A stretch of DNA of 32,508 nucleotides from an uncultured Actinomycetes bacterium (GCA_937902285.1 CALGTB010000010.1:1-32508), one strand, 5' to 3'. Shown: positions 1-8,824, counted from the first letter of the stretch. Translations and numbers: made by a program. The notes: generated by a model from the sequence alone, not told the origin.

Positions 1-869
1 TGCTCCTGCTCGAGAACATCCGCTTCGACCCGCGCGAGACGAGCAAGGTGGCCGAAGAGCGGCAGGCCCTCGCGGCCGAGCTCGCGGCGCTGGCGGACGT
101 CTACGTGTCTGACGGCTTCGGCGTCGTGCACCGCAACCAGGCGTCGGTCACCGATGTCGCACGGCTGCTTCCCTGCGCCGCGGGTCGACTGGTGCATAAG
201 GAGGCCTCGGTCTTCGGCGGCATCATGGCCGAGCCGGCCCGCCCGTTCGTCGTCATCCTCGGCGGATCGAAGGTGAGCGACAAGCTGGGCGTCATCGGCA
301 ACCTGATCTCGCGCGTCGACCGGCTTCTCGTGGGCGGCGGCATGGCGTACACCTTCCTCGCGGCCCAGGGCCATGGGGTGGGCACGTCGCTGCTCGAGGC
401 GGACCAGATCGACACCGTGCGTGGCTTCATCACCCAGGCGCAGGAGCGCGGAGTCGAGCTGCTCCTCCCGGTCGACTTCGTGATCGCCGACGCCTTCGCG
501 CCGGACGCTGCCACGCAGGTCGTGGACGCCGACGCCATCCCCGACGGATGGATGGGGCTCGACATCGGGCCGCGCACGCGCGAGCTGTTCGCGTCGCGCA
601 TAGCCGATGCCGGCACCGTGGTCTGGAACGGGCCCATGGGCGTGTTCGAGATGGAGGCCTTCGCAGCAGGGACGCTCGCCGTCGCCCGGGCGATGGCCGA
701 CTCGTCGGCGATGACGGTGATCGGTGGCGGCGACTCCGCCGCGGCGGTCAGGATCCTCGACGTCGACGAGAACGCCTTCAGCCACATCAGCACCGGTGGC
801 GGGGCAAGCCTGGAATTCCTGGAGGGCAAGGACCTCCCTGGTCTCACTGTTCTGGAGGAGAACGCCTGA
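1..869 (+). CDS. pgk: Phosphoglycerate kinase, 3' part (5' end outside window)
   Basis: Phosphoglycerate kinase transfers a phosphate from 1,3-bisphosphoglycerate to ADP in lower glycolysis, in the cytoplasm. The reading frame is open from position 3, where LLLENIRFDP appears, so the gene enters from the left and the GTG at 48 is only an internal codon. About 288 residues are visible of a family usually near 395-400. Seen in order are GGSKVSDKLGVI and GGGMAYTFL of the central region and the C-terminal nucleotide-binding motifs WNGPMGVFE and VIGGGDSAAAV. The stop shares one base with the tpiA start (TGATG), so the two are translationally coupled. A gap gene probably lies upstream, as in the usual gap-pgk-tpiA order. 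Confidence 0.97.
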   Translation, partial: LLLENIRFDPRETSKVAEERQALAAELAALADVYVSDGFGVVHRNQASVTDVARLLPCAAGRLVHKEASVFGGIMAEPARPFVVILGGSKVSDKLGVIGNLISRVDRLLVGGGMAYTFLAAQGHGVGTSLLEADQIDTVRGFITQAQERGVELLLPVDFVIADAFAPDAATQVVDADAIPDGWMGLDIGPRTRELFASRIADAGTVVWNGPMGVFEMEAFAAGTLAVARAMADSSAMTVIGGGDSAAAVRILDVDENAFSHISTGGGASLEFLEGKDLPGLTVLEENA

Positions 870-1666
870 TGGCAACCACCCGCAAGCCGCTCATGGCCGG
901 CAACTGGAAGATGAACCTCAACCATCTCGAGGCGATCGCGCTCGTCCAGAAGCTGGCCTTCGCCCTGACGGAGGACGACTACGCCGCCGTCGACGCTGCC
1001 GTGCTTCCTCCGTTCACCGACATCCGCTCGGTGCAGACCCTCGTCGACGGGGACAAGTACGACATCCAGTACGGCGGGCAGGACCTCTCGCCGAACGACG
1101 CCGGCGCCTTCACCGGCGACATCAGCGGCGCCATGCTCGCGAAGCTCGGCTGCACGTACGTCACCGTGGGCCACAGCGAGCGGCGCGAGTACCACAACGA
1201 GACCGATGCCGTCGTGAACGCGAAGGCCAAGGCGGCGCTGCGTCACGGCCTGGTGCCGATCGTGTGCATGGGTGAGGGGCTCGAGATCCGTCAGGCCGGC
1301 ACGCACGTGGCCCACGTGCTCGCCCAGCTGGACGCCGACATCGACGGACTGACCGCCGAGCAGGTGGCGGGCCTCGTGATCGCCTACGAGCCGGTGTGGG
1401 CCATCGGCACGGGCGAGGTGGCGACCCCGGAGGACGCGCAGGAGGTCTGCGGAGCCATCCGCAGCCGGATCAAGGAGACCCTCGGCTCGGCCGTGGCCGA
1501 CTCCGTCCGGATCCTGTACGGCGGCTCGGTCAAGTCGTCGAACGTGGCCGGGATCATGGCCAAGGCCGACGTGGACGGCGCCCTCATCGGCGGTGCGAGC
1601 CTGGACCCGGATGAGTTCGTGGGCATCGTGCGCTTCCGGCTGCACCCGCCCGAGTTAGTCGGCTGA
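869..1666 (+). CDS. tpiA: Triosephosphate isomerase
   Basis: Interconverts dihydroxyacetone phosphate and glyceraldehyde 3-phosphate. The 265-residue TIM barrel has all expected catalytic residues: K14 in GNWKMN, H102 in GHSERR and E174 in AYEPVWAIGTG, followed by the phosphate-binding YGGSVKSSN and the GALIGGASL loop. The ATG at 869 overlaps the pgk stop by one base and is preceded by GGAGGAG (854-860). A longer in-frame opening reaches upstream to 548 but only as an out-of-frame shadow of pgk, so it is not used. The gene ends 80 bases before secG; a putative promoter and a hairpin lie between. Confidence 0.98.
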   Translation: MATTRKPLMAGNWKMNLNHLEAIALVQKLAFALTEDDYAAVDAAVLPPFTDIRSVQTLVDGDKYDIQYGGQDLSPNDAGAFTGDISGAMLAKLGCTYVTVGHSERREYHNETDAVVNAKAKAALRHGLVPIVCMGEGLEIRQAGTHVAHVLAQLDADIDGLTAEQVAGLVIAYEPVWAIGTGEVATPEDAQEVCGAIRSRIKETLGSAVADSVRILYGGSVKSSNVAGIMAKADVDGALIGGASLDPDEFVGIVRFRLHPPELVG

Positions 1667-1678
1667 GTAGGCTCGGAC

Positions 1679-1684
1679 TATCCT
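1679..1684 (+). promoter_or_regulatory. Putative -10 element for secG-rbpA
   Basis: TATCCT fits the actinobacterial TANNNT -10 pattern and lies 12 bases after the tpiA stop. A start site 6-7 bases further on would fall at about 1690-1691, the first bases of the hairpin at 1690-1714. A weak -35 candidate (TTAGTC, 1655-1660) is 18 bases upstream. This is a pattern match only. Confidence 0.4.
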
Positions 1685-1689
1685 CTACA

Positions 1690-1714
1690 GGTCTGCACGG
1701 GTTCGGTGCAGACC
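1690..1714 (+). promoter_or_regulatory. Perfect 9-bp hairpin in the secG leader
   Basis: GGTCTGCAC (1690-1698) and GTGCAGACC (1706-1714) form a perfect 9-bp stem around the 7-base loop GGGTTCG. No T run follows, so a classical intrinsic terminator is unlikely. If the -10 at 1679-1684 is real, the stem would sit at the very 5' end of the secG-rbpA mRNA, where such structures can protect a transcript from decay. It could equally act as a processing site or weak terminator for read-through from tpiA. Confidence 0.55.
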
Positions 1715-1746
1715 GTCACAGCCGGCTTACTGGTGGGAGCACTTCA

Positions 1747-1995
1747 ATGATCACAGCGCTGACGATTGCGCTGGCCGTGATCCTCGTGATCACGAGCGTC
1801 CTGCTGGTGGTCCTCATCCTGCTGCACCGCGGCAAGGGTGGCGGGCTGTCCGACCTGTTCGGTGGCGGCGTGAGCTCGTCCATCGGCGGGTCGTCCGTGG
1901 CCGAGAAGAACCTCGATCGCCTCACTGTCGGCCTCGGACTCGTCTGGGCCGCCTGCATCATCGCCGTCGGGCTGCTCGTCAGCGCCGGCGTCTGA
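1747..1995 (+). CDS. secG: Protein translocase subunit SecG
   Basis: Small membrane subunit of the SecYEG translocon. The 82-residue protein has the SecG plan: a first membrane helix (about residues 3-26), the polar loop HRGKGGGLSDLFGGGVSSSIGGSSVAEKN trimmed here to its start HRGKGGGLSDLFGG, and a second helix (about 60-80). The Gly/Ser-rich loop is the family hallmark. The ATG at 1747 follows GGGAG (1734-1738). The tpiA-secG neighbourhood is common in actinobacteria. rbpA begins 13 bases downstream and is probably co-transcribed. Confidence 0.95.
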   Translation: MITALTIALAVILVITSVLLVVLILLHRGKGGGLSDLFGGGVSSSIGGSSVAEKNLDRLTVGLGLVWAACIIAVGLLVSAGV

Positions 1996-2008
1996 CGAAA
2001 GGCACGAC

Positions 2009-2341
2009 ATGTCTGGTGGCAGTGCGATCCGTGGCAGTCGCGTAGGCGCGGGCCCGATGGGCGAGGCCGAGCGCGGCGAGGCGGCACCTCGCATGTGGGT
2101 CTCGTTCTGGTGCTCGCGCGGCCATGAGTCCCGTCCGAGCTTCGCCGTCGACGCCGCTGTCCCCGAGGAGTGGGACTGCCCGCGCTGCGGCCTGCCGGCC
2201 GGTCCGGACAAGGAGAACCCCCCGGCTCCGCCGAAGATCGAGCCGTACAAGACCCACCTGGCCTACGTGAAGGAGCGCCGCTCCGACAAGGACGGCGCCG
2301 CCATCCTCGAAGAGGCGCTGCAGAAGCTCCGCGGCGCCTGA
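2009..2341 (+). CDS. rbpA: RNA polymerase-binding protein RbpA
   Basis: RbpA is an actinobacterial transcription activator that binds principal sigma factors and RNA polymerase and stabilises open complexes. The 110-residue protein opens with IRGSRVGAG, like the family's R-GSR/TR N-terminal tail. It then has a zinc-ribbon-like core with C35, H39, C57 and C60 (in WCSRGH and CPRCG) and ends with the sigma-interacting helix YKTHLAYVKERRS. The four metal ligands match the zinc-binding type seen in Streptomyces; as I recall, the M. tuberculosis protein lacks a full set. The ATG at 2009 follows GAAAGG (1998-2003). It is convergent with pgl, with only 23 bases between the stop codons. Confidence 0.93.
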   Translation: MSGGSAIRGSRVGAGPMGEAERGEAAPRMWVSFWCSRGHESRPSFAVDAAVPEEWDCPRCGLPAGPDKENPPAPPKIEPYKTHLAYVKERRSDKDGAAILEEALQKLRGA

Positions 2342-2366
2342 GCCCCGCAACGGGCCGTTCCGGGCT
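2341..2366. terminator. Possible bidirectional terminator between rbpA and pgl
   Basis: AGCCC (2341-2345) pairs with GGGCT (2362-2366), and inside it AACG (2349-2352) pairs with CGTT (2356-2359) around a GGC loop. A small internal loop separates the two stems. There is no T tract. The position exactly between two convergent genes supports a terminator role. Confidence 0.45.
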
Positions 2367-3141
2367 ACGCGCTCGGACGGCCCATCGAGACCGGAAGCTT
2401 CGAGGCGGCTGCATCGTCGACGAGGAACAGCGTGCGCTCGCGGCCCCGGGCGCCGGCGGCCGGCACCTGCAGCACGCCGGAGCCCTCCGTGAGGGCGAGG
2501 CGCACCGCGCTGGCCTTCTCCGAGCCTGACGCCAGGATCCAGACCTCCTTGGCCGCATTGATCGCCGGCAGGGTGAGGCTCATCCGTACGGGCGGCGGCT
2601 TGGGCGCCCCTCGCACCGCCGTGCAGGCGCGGGTGTCGTGGAGGGCCGGCTGCTCGGGGAACAGCGACGCCACGTGCGCGTCCGGCCCGATCCCGAGGAG
2701 GAGAACGTCGAAGGACGGGACTCCCGCGCGGTCCTCGGGCCCGGCATGCGCGGCCAGTTCGTCGGCGTACGACTGAGCGGCGGCATCGACATCGTCACCC
2801 GATCCGGCCGGGTCCGGCATGGGGTGGACATGACTCGGGTCGATGCCCACGCGGTCGATGAGGGCGATCCTGGCCCCCGTCTCGTTGCGCTCGGGATCGC
2901 CCGTCGGCAGGTAGCGCTCGTCTCCCCACCACAGGTCGATACGCGACCAGTCGATCGCGTCGCAGCCGGGGTTCTCGGCCAGGGACGCGAGGACGGCCGT
3001 GCCGATGCGGCCGCCCGTGAGGCACAGGCTCGCCCAGCCGGCCGAGGCCTGGGCCTCGACGACCGTGGTGATGAGCCGGGCCGCCGCGGACTCGGCCAGG
3101 GCCTCGGGATCCGGATGCCGGAGCACCTCGACGGGACTCAT
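2365..3141 (-). CDS. pgl: 6-phosphogluconolactonase
   Basis: Hydrolyses 6-phosphogluconolactone, the second step of the oxidative pentose phosphate pathway. The 258-residue protein is a normal length for the family (also called DevB). Visible motifs are LTGGRIG near residue 42, WWGDERYLP near 71 and GIGPDAHVASLFPEQPAL near 151. The usual GPDGH is GPDAH here, a small departure at a conserved glycine. The start ATG overlaps the opcA stop by 4 bases (ATGA) and follows GGAGGA. It is the last gene of the tkt-tal-zwf-opcA-pgl operon. Confidence 0.95.
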   Translation of the reverse strand: MSPVEVLRHPDPEALAESAAARLITTVVEAQASAGWASLCLTGGRIGTAVLASLAENPGCDAIDWSRIDLWWGDERYLPTGDPERNETGARIALIDRVGIDPSHVHPMPDPAGSGDDVDAAAQSYADELAAHAGPEDRAGVPSFDVLLLGIGPDAHVASLFPEQPALHDTRACTAVRGAPKPPPVRMSLTLPAINAAKEVWILASGSEKASAVRLALTEGSGVLQVPAAGARGRERTLFLVDDAAASKLPVSMGRPSA

Positions 3142-4037
3142 TCCTCCGGCACCTGCCTGATGACATCGCCGTAGACCTCGTCGGGGTCGAGACGGCGCAG
3201 CTCCTCACTGAGCAGGTCGGCCAGGTCGCGGCGCTGGAGGGCCACGCGCGAGGCGGGCGCTCCGGGTCGCGACAGGACGGCGGTGACGCCGTCGGAGCGG
3301 CTCACGGTGATGTCGCCCGCCTCGGTCCCGAGCCGCACCTCGGTGATGCCCGGACCGGCGCTGACGGTCTGGGTCACGGGCACCTTCAGGCAGCGGCCCA
3401 GCCACAGCGCAAGCAGCACGGCGCTGGCGTTGTCGTCCTCGGCGCTGACCGAGACGGACGTGATCCGCCCGGGCGGCTGGTCGAGGGCGGAGGCCAGCAC
3501 CGAGCGCCAGGGGGTGATGCGCGTCCAGCACAGGTCGGTGTCACCCGGGCGGTAGCCGGCCTTGCGGGCACGCAGGGCGCTGAGCGCGTCCGACTGGGTG
3601 GCGCAGTCGGTGATGCGCCGCTGGGCATGGCGGCCGATGGGGTCGTCGGCCGGGATCTCCGGCGGGTGCTCGGGCCAGTACGCCACGACGGGCGTGTCGC
3701 TGAGCAGCAGGGGCACTGCGACCGAGTTGGCGTGCTCGGCGAGCAGGCCACGGAGCCGGAGGACGGCCACCTCTCCCGGGCCGTCGTCGCCGCCGACCGA
3801 GATCTCGGCGTCGAGTCGGGTCTCGTGCTTCCCCGGGCGGGGGATGAGCGTGACGATGCGCATCGGATGTTGCCGGGCCGCGCCGACCGCGGCCGCGGTG
3901 GCGTCGGCCTGCGCCTCCTCGTCCGAGAGGATCAGCAGGGTGAGGACCATCCCGGTGGCGGGCGATCCCATGCGGTGACGCTCGGCGGCGATGGCGGCCG
4001 ACACGGCGCCCCCGCTGGTGTCCTCGAGCCTGATCAT
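3138..4037 (-). CDS. opcA: Glucose-6-phosphate dehydrogenase assembly protein OpcA
   Basis: OpcA partners with Zwf in cyanobacteria and actinobacteria and is needed for full or correctly assembled glucose-6-phosphate dehydrogenase activity. The 299-residue sequence has the family's features: a start rich in MIRLEDTSGGAVSAAI, a middle LLLSDTPVVAYWPEHPP, and DLCWTRITPWRSVLAS. It lies between zwf and pgl with 4-base ATGA overlaps at both ends, so all three genes are translationally coupled. The start ATG follows CTGGAGG. No catalytic motif is expected. Confidence 0.95.
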   Translation of the reverse strand: MIRLEDTSGGAVSAAIAAERHRMGSPATGMVLTLLILSDEEAQADATAAAVGAARQHPMRIVTLIPRPGKHETRLDAEISVGGDDGPGEVAVLRLRGLLAEHANSVAVPLLLSDTPVVAYWPEHPPEIPADDPIGRHAQRRITDCATQSDALSALRARKAGYRPGDTDLCWTRITPWRSVLASALDQPPGRITSVSVSAEDDNASAVLLALWLGRCLKVPVTQTVSAGPGITEVRLGTEAGDITVSRSDGVTAVLSRPGAPASRVALQRRDLADLLSEELRRLDPDEVYGDVIRQVPEE

Positions 4038-5581
4038 GGCCGCCTCCAGGAGTGCCCGTCGCGCGCGATCATGTCGTAGGCCGAGTGCGGGCCCCAGCCA
4101 CCCGACACGTACTGGTCGGGCTTGCCGTGCGCAGCCCAGTAGTCCAGGACGGGATCGAGGATCTCCCAGCCGAGTTCGACCTCCTCGTGGCGCGGGAACA
4201 GCGGCGGATCGCCGAGGAGGACGTCGAGGATGAGGCGCTCGTACGCCTCGGGGCTCGAGTCGACGAAGGACTCGCCGTACTGGAAGTCCATCGTGACGTC
4301 GCGCACCTGCACCGACGTGGTGTTGGGGACCTTCGAGCCGAACCGCACCGTGATCCCCTCGTCAGGCTGGATGCGGAACACGAAGGCGTTGTTGCTGAGC
4401 TCCTGCACCGCGGTCTTCGCGAAGGGCAGGTGGGGAGCCCGCTTGAACACCACGGCGACCTCGGTGACGCGGCGCCCGAGCCGCTTGCCCGTGCGCAGGT
4501 AGAACGGGACTCCGGCCCAGCGGCGGTTGTCGACGTCGACCCGGATGGCGGCATAGGTCTCGGTGGTGCTCTCCGGGGAGATGCCGTCCTCCTCGAGGTA
4601 GCCCTTGACGGGGATGCCGCCCTGCCAGCCCGAGGCGTACTGCCCCCGGCTGGTGTGCTTGCCGAGCTCACGGGGCAGGGACACGGCGCGGAGCAGCTTC
4701 TCCTTCTCGGCGCGGACATCGTCGGCGGCGAAGGACAGCGGCTCCTCCATGGCCGTGAGGGCCATGAGCTGGAGCAGGTGGTTCTGGATGACGTCGCGCG
4801 CTGCACCGATGCCGTCGTAGTACCCCGCGCGGCCGCCGATGCCGATGTCCTCGGCCATGGTGATCTGCACGTTGTCGACGTAGTTGGAGTTCCACAGCGG
4901 CTCGTACATCGTGTTCGCGAACCGGACCGCGAGGATGTTCTGGACGGTCTCCTTGCCGAGGTAGTGGTCGATGCGGAACACCGACCCCGACGCGAACACC
5001 TCTCCCACGATCCGGTTGAGCTCCTGGGCGCTGGCGAGGTCGTGGCCGAACGGCTTCTCGATCACCACCCGGCGCCAGGCCTCGGGGCGGTCCTCCGCCA
5101 GGCCTGAGGTCTTCAGGTGCTCGAGCACGACGGGGAAGAGCCCCGGGGGGATCGACAGGTAGAAGGCATGGTTGCCGCCGGTGCCGCGCGACGAGTCGAG
5201 CTCGGCGACGACCTTCTTCAGGTTCAGGTACGCCTGGGGGTCGCCGAGATCGCCCGCGACGAAGCGGATCCCCTCGGACAGCTGCTTCCACACCTCCTCG
5301 CGGAACGGGGTGCGGGCGTGCTCCCTGACGGAGTCGTGCACGATCTGGGCGAAGTCCTGATCGGCCCAGTCGCGTCGGGCGAACCCCACCAGGCCGAACC
5401 CGGGCGGCAGGAGCCCGCGGTTCGCGAGGTCGTAGATCGCCGGCATGACCTTCTTGCGCGACAGATCGCCGGTCACCCCGAAGAGCACCATGCCGCAGGG
5501 GCCCGCCACGCGTGGCAGGCGCTGGTCGAGCGGGTCGCGCAGCGGGTTGGCGGACTGCGCCTCGTGTCGGTGGGGACTCAC
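4034..5581 (-). CDS. zwf: Glucose-6-phosphate 1-dehydrogenase
   Basis: Oxidises glucose 6-phosphate with NADP, the entry step of the oxidative pentose phosphate pathway and a main NADPH source. I place the start at the GTG at 5581 (515 residues), directly after the tal stop and behind a G-rich stretch. The alternative GTG at 5596 would overlap tal by 14 bases with no ribosome site. The N-terminal Rossmann motif FGVTGDLSRKK lies near residues 34-44. The active-site signature DHYLGKE lies at 205-211, with H206 as the expected general base. VIEKPFGHDL precedes it. Length and order fit the family. Confidence 0.97.
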   Translation of the reverse strand: MSPHRHEAQSANPLRDPLDQRLPRVAGPCGMVLFGVTGDLSRKKVMPAIYDLANRGLLPPGFGLVGFARRDWADQDFAQIVHDSVREHARTPFREEVWKQLSEGIRFVAGDLGDPQAYLNLKKVVAELDSSRGTGGNHAFYLSIPPGLFPVVLEHLKTSGLAEDRPEAWRRVVIEKPFGHDLASAQELNRIVGEVFASGSVFRIDHYLGKETVQNILAVRFANTMYEPLWNSNYVDNVQITMAEDIGIGGRAGYYDGIGAARDVIQNHLLQLMALTAMEEPLSFAADDVRAEKEKLLRAVSLPRELGKHTSRGQYASGWQGGIPVKGYLEEDGISPESTTETYAAIRVDVDNRRWAGVPFYLRTGKRLGRRVTEVAVVFKRAPHLPFAKTAVQELSNNAFVFRIQPDEGITVRFGSKVPNTTSVQVRDVTMDFQYGESFVDSSPEAYERLILDVLLGDPPLFPRHEEVELGWEILDPVLDYWAAHGKPDQYVSGGWGPHSAYDMIARDGHSWRRP

Positions 5582-5582
5582 G

Positions 5583-6704
5583 TCAGGCCCCCGCACCGGC
5601 CGCCGCGCCGACGGTGGCGCGCAGCTGCTCCCAGGACTCGATGAACTTCGCCACGCCCTCGCGTTCGAGCTGGTCGCACACCTGGGCCTCGTCGATGCCG
5701 AGCCCGGCGAGCGCTGCCCACACGGCGGCCGACTCCTCGGCCGTGCCAGTGATCGAGTCGGCGGGCACGACGCCCTGCTCGGCGACCGCGTCGAGCGTGG
5801 CCTCGGGCATGGTGTTCACGCAGCCGCGGGCCACGAGGTCGACGACGTATCGGGTCGGGTCGTAGGCGGGGTCCTTGACGCCGGTGGAGGCCCACAGGGG
5901 GCGCTGGACCTGGGCGCCGGTCGCCGCCAGCGCCTGCCAGCGCTCCGTGGCGAGCCCGGCGACGTGTGCGGCCCAGGCGAGCCGGGCGTTGGCGATGGCC
6001 GCCTGCCCGCGCAGGGCCGTCGCCTCCGGGCTGCCGATCGCCGCGAGGCGCTTGTCGATCTCGGTGTCGATCCGGCTGACGAAGAAGCTCGCGACCGACT
6101 GGATGGTGGACAGGTCGTGTCCGTTGGCAGCGGCGAGCTCGAGGCCGGAGAGGTAGGCGTCGACGACCTCGAGGTAGCGGTCGACGGAGAAGATCAGGGT
6201 CACGTTCACGCTGATGCCCTGGCCGATGACCGCCGTGATGGCCGGCAGCCCGGCCCGCGTGGCAGGGATCTTGATGAGGGCATTGGGGCGGTCGACCGTG
6301 GCCCACAGCTCCCCGGCCTGGGTGATGGTCTCGTCGGTCACGTCCGCCAGGCGTGGATCGACCTCGATCGAGACTCGACCGTCGACGCCGCCGCTCTCGG
6401 AGTAGAGGGGCCCGAAGACGTCGCACGCAGAGCGCACATCATCGGTGGTGAGAACCCTGATGATGGCGTCGACGTCATGGCCCGCGGCCGCGAGGGCCGC
6501 GAGCTGGTCCGCATACGCCGCGGCGCCCGTGGAGATGGCCTTGTCGAAGATCGACGGGTTCGTGGTGACTCCGCGGACGCACTCCTCCGCGACCAGTCGG
6601 GCCAGGTCGCCGGACTCGATGCGATGGCGATCGAGGTCGTCGAGCCAGATGGACACCCCTGCATCCGTGAGCGCCTGAAGGCGTGGGTTCGCGCTGCTGG
6701 GCAT
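5583..6704 (-). CDS. tal: Transaldolase
   Basis: Moves a three-carbon unit between sugar phosphates in the non-oxidative pentose phosphate pathway. The 373-residue protein is of the longer actinobacterial/cyanobacterial type. It shows the signature GVTTNPSIF (residues 45-53) and the Schiff-base lysine K145 in NALIKIPAT, followed by GISVNVTLIFS. The ATG at 6704 follows a good AGGAGA site about 10 bases upstream. The gene lies 26 bases after tkt and one base before the preferred zwf start, so the three are very probably one transcript. Confidence 0.97.
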   Translation of the reverse strand: MPSSANPRLQALTDAGVSIWLDDLDRHRIESGDLARLVAEECVRGVTTNPSIFDKAISTGAAAYADQLAALAAAGHDVDAIIRVLTTDDVRSACDVFGPLYSESGGVDGRVSIEVDPRLADVTDETITQAGELWATVDRPNALIKIPATRAGLPAITAVIGQGISVNVTLIFSVDRYLEVVDAYLSGLELAAANGHDLSTIQSVASFFVSRIDTEIDKRLAAIGSPEATALRGQAAIANARLAWAAHVAGLATERWQALAATGAQVQRPLWASTGVKDPAYDPTRYVVDLVARGCVNTMPEATLDAVAEQGVVPADSITGTAEESAAVWAALAGLGIDEAQVCDQLEREGVAKFIESWEQLRATVGAAAGAGA

Positions 6705-6730
6705 GGTGGTGGGTCTCCTGTCGGTTGGGA

Positions 6731-8824
6731 TCAGTCGCGCGCGGCAGCGGTGATGCTGTCGCGCGCAGCGGCGATGATGTTCTCGACGGTGATGCCGAAC
6801 TCGCGGTAGAGCACCTGGTAGTCGGCGCTCGCCCCGAAGTGGTCGAGGCCGATGACCCGGCCCCGGTCACCGACGTAGCGCCACCAGCCCAGGGTCGCGC
6901 CCGCCTCGACCGCGACCCGGGCGCGCACCGAGGGCAGCAGGACGCTGTCGCGGTAGGCGAGCTCCTGGGCGTCGAACCACTCCAGGCAGGGCATCGAGAT
7001 GACGCGAGCACCGATGCCCTCGGCCTCGAGGGCCTGCGCGGCCGCCAGCGCGAGGGCGACCTCGGAGCCCGTGGCGAGGAGCTGCACCTGGGGCTGGTCG
7101 GTGTCGGCGACCACGTACGCGCCCCGGCTGACGCCATCGCGGACGGTGTCGTGGTCCGTGGCCGCCGTCGGCACGTTCTGGCGGGTGAGCACAAGCCCTG
7201 CGGGGGCGCGGTGGTGCAGGATCGAGCGCCATGCGGCCGCGGTCTCGTTGGCATCGGCAGGTCGCACGATGCTCAGCCCCGGGATGGCGCGCAGGGACCA
7301 CAGATGCTCGACGGGCTGGTGCGTAGGCCCGTCCTCGCCGAGCCCGATGGAGTCGTGCGTCCAGACGAACGTGACCGCCGTCTGCATGAGCGCCGCGAGC
7401 CGCACGGCGCCGCGCATGTAGTCGGAGAACACGAGGAAGGTCCCGCCGAACGGACGCGTGAGGCCGTCGATGGCGATGCCGTTGAGGATCGCTCCCATCG
7501 CATGCTCGCGGATCCCGAAGTGAAGGACGCGACCGTACGGAGAGGCGTTCGGCATGGTGCTGCTCGAGGGAAGGAAGCTGGCAGCTCCTTCGATCGTCGT
7601 GTTGTTCGACTCCGCGAGGTCGGCTGAGCCGCCCCAGAACTCGGGCATGATCGCAGCGACGGCGTTGATGACCTCGCCCGATGCCTTGCGCGTGGCGACC
7701 GATCCACCCGGCTCGAACCAGGGGAGGGCCGCGTCGAGTCCGTCGGGCAGCTCGTGCGCGAGCAGCCGGTCGAGGAGTGCTGCATTCGACGGATGGGAGG
7801 TACGCCACGACTGGAAGCCTGCATCCCACTCGCTGCGCGCAGCGTCGACGCGATGGCGCAGGTTCGCGCGCACGCGGCCGAGGAGGTCGGGATCGAATGC
7901 GAAGTGCTGGTCGGGGTCGAGGCCCAGGAGCTCCTTGGTCGCACGGATCTCGGCCTCGCCGAGCGCCGAGCCGTGAGCCTTGGCCGTGTTGCGGGCGTTG
8001 GGCGCGGGCCACGCGATGGTCGTGCGCAGCTGGATGAGCGTGGGGCGGTCGGTCTCGGCCTCGGCCGCTGCGATCGCGGCGTGGAGCCCCGCCACGTCGA
8101 CGGAGCCGTCGGGCAGTGCGGCCACGTGGTGGGTCGCCCAGCCGTAGGCCTCGTAGCGCTGGCAGACGTTCTCGTGGAACGCCACGCCGGTGTCGCCCTC
8201 GATCGAGATGTGGTTGTCGTCGTAGATGACGCAGAGGCGGCCGAGGCCCTGGAGCCCGGCCAGCGACGACGCCTCCGAGGTGATGCCCTCCTCGAGGTCG
8301 CCGTCACCCGCGATGGCCCAGATGCGGTGGTCGAACGGGCTGGCGCCCTCGGCGGCGTCCGGATCGAAGAGTCCCCGCTCGTAGCGGGCCCCCATGGCCA
8401 TGCCCACGGCGGTGGAGAGTCCCTGGCCGAGGGGGCCGGTCGTGGTCTCGACGCCGGCCGTGTGCCCGTGCTCGGGGTGGCCGGGCGTGCGGCTGCCCCA
8501 CGTGCGGAAGGACTCGAGGTCGGTCATGGACAGGCCGTAGTCGGACAGGAAGAGCTGGCTGTACAGGGTGAGGCTGGCGTGGCCGGCAGACAGGACGAAA
8601 CGGTCGCGGCCGAGCCATGCGGGGTCGCGCGGATCGTGGCGCATGACCTTCTGGAACAGCAGGTAGGCGGCCGGGGCCAGGCTCATCGCCGTGCCGGGAT
8701 GCCCGTTGCCGACGCGCTGCACGGCGTCGGCGGCGATCGCACGCAGGTACGCGACCGCACGGTCGTCGTCGGCCGTCCAGTCGAGGGCTGCCGAGGGCGT
8801 GCGCGCAGGTGCGGGTGGGGTCAT
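6731..8824 (-). CDS. tkt: Transketolase
   Basis: Thiamine-diphosphate enzyme that transfers two-carbon ketol units in the pentose phosphate pathway. The 697-residue sequence is full length. It shows VGNGHPGTAMSLAP near the N-terminus, the cofactor motif GDGDLEEG at residues 173-180 followed by NHISIEGDT, the central FREHAM-type motif (HFGIREHAMG), and the C-terminal VSMPC-like region. It is the first gene of the minus-strand operon. No ribosome binding site precedes the ATG; instead TAGGGT lies exactly 6 bases upstream, so the mRNA is probably leaderless. It is divergent from ctaB. Confidence 0.97.
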   Translation of the reverse strand: MTPPAPARTPSAALDWTADDDRAVAYLRAIAADAVQRVGNGHPGTAMSLAPAAYLLFQKVMRHDPRDPAWLGRDRFVLSAGHASLTLYSQLFLSDYGLSMTDLESFRTWGSRTPGHPEHGHTAGVETTTGPLGQGLSTAVGMAMGARYERGLFDPDAAEGASPFDHRIWAIAGDGDLEEGITSEASSLAGLQGLGRLCVIYDDNHISIEGDTGVAFHENVCQRYEAYGWATHHVAALPDGSVDVAGLHAAIAAAEAETDRPTLIQLRTTIAWPAPNARNTAKAHGSALGEAEIRATKELLGLDPDQHFAFDPDLLGRVRANLRHRVDAARSEWDAGFQSWRTSHPSNAALLDRLLAHELPDGLDAALPWFEPGGSVATRKASGEVINAVAAIMPEFWGGSADLAESNNTTIEGAASFLPSSSTMPNASPYGRVLHFGIREHAMGAILNGIAIDGLTRPFGGTFLVFSDYMRGAVRLAALMQTAVTFVWTHDSIGLGEDGPTHQPVEHLWSLRAIPGLSIVRPADANETAAAWRSILHHRAPAGLVLTRQNVPTAATDHDTVRDGVSRGAYVVADTDQPQVQLLATGSEVALALAAAQALEAEGIGARVISMPCLEWFDAQELAYRDSVLLPSVRARVAVEAGATLGWWRYVGDRGRVIGLDHFGASADYQVLYREFGITVENIIAAARDSITAAARD

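Noticed and set aside
101..1645. Long minus-strand open frame (514 codons) opposite pgk and tpiA
   Set aside because: It is a shadow of two certain genes in high-GC DNA, full of low-complexity Arg/Gly/Val/Asp sequence with no motif.
4052..5107. Plus-strand open frame (351 codons) opposite zwf
   Set aside because: Shadow of zwf with no motif and no start signal.
5445..6809. Plus-strand open frame (454 codons) opposite tal
   Set aside because: tal is certain by its catalytic motifs; the opposite frame has only composition-driven sequence.
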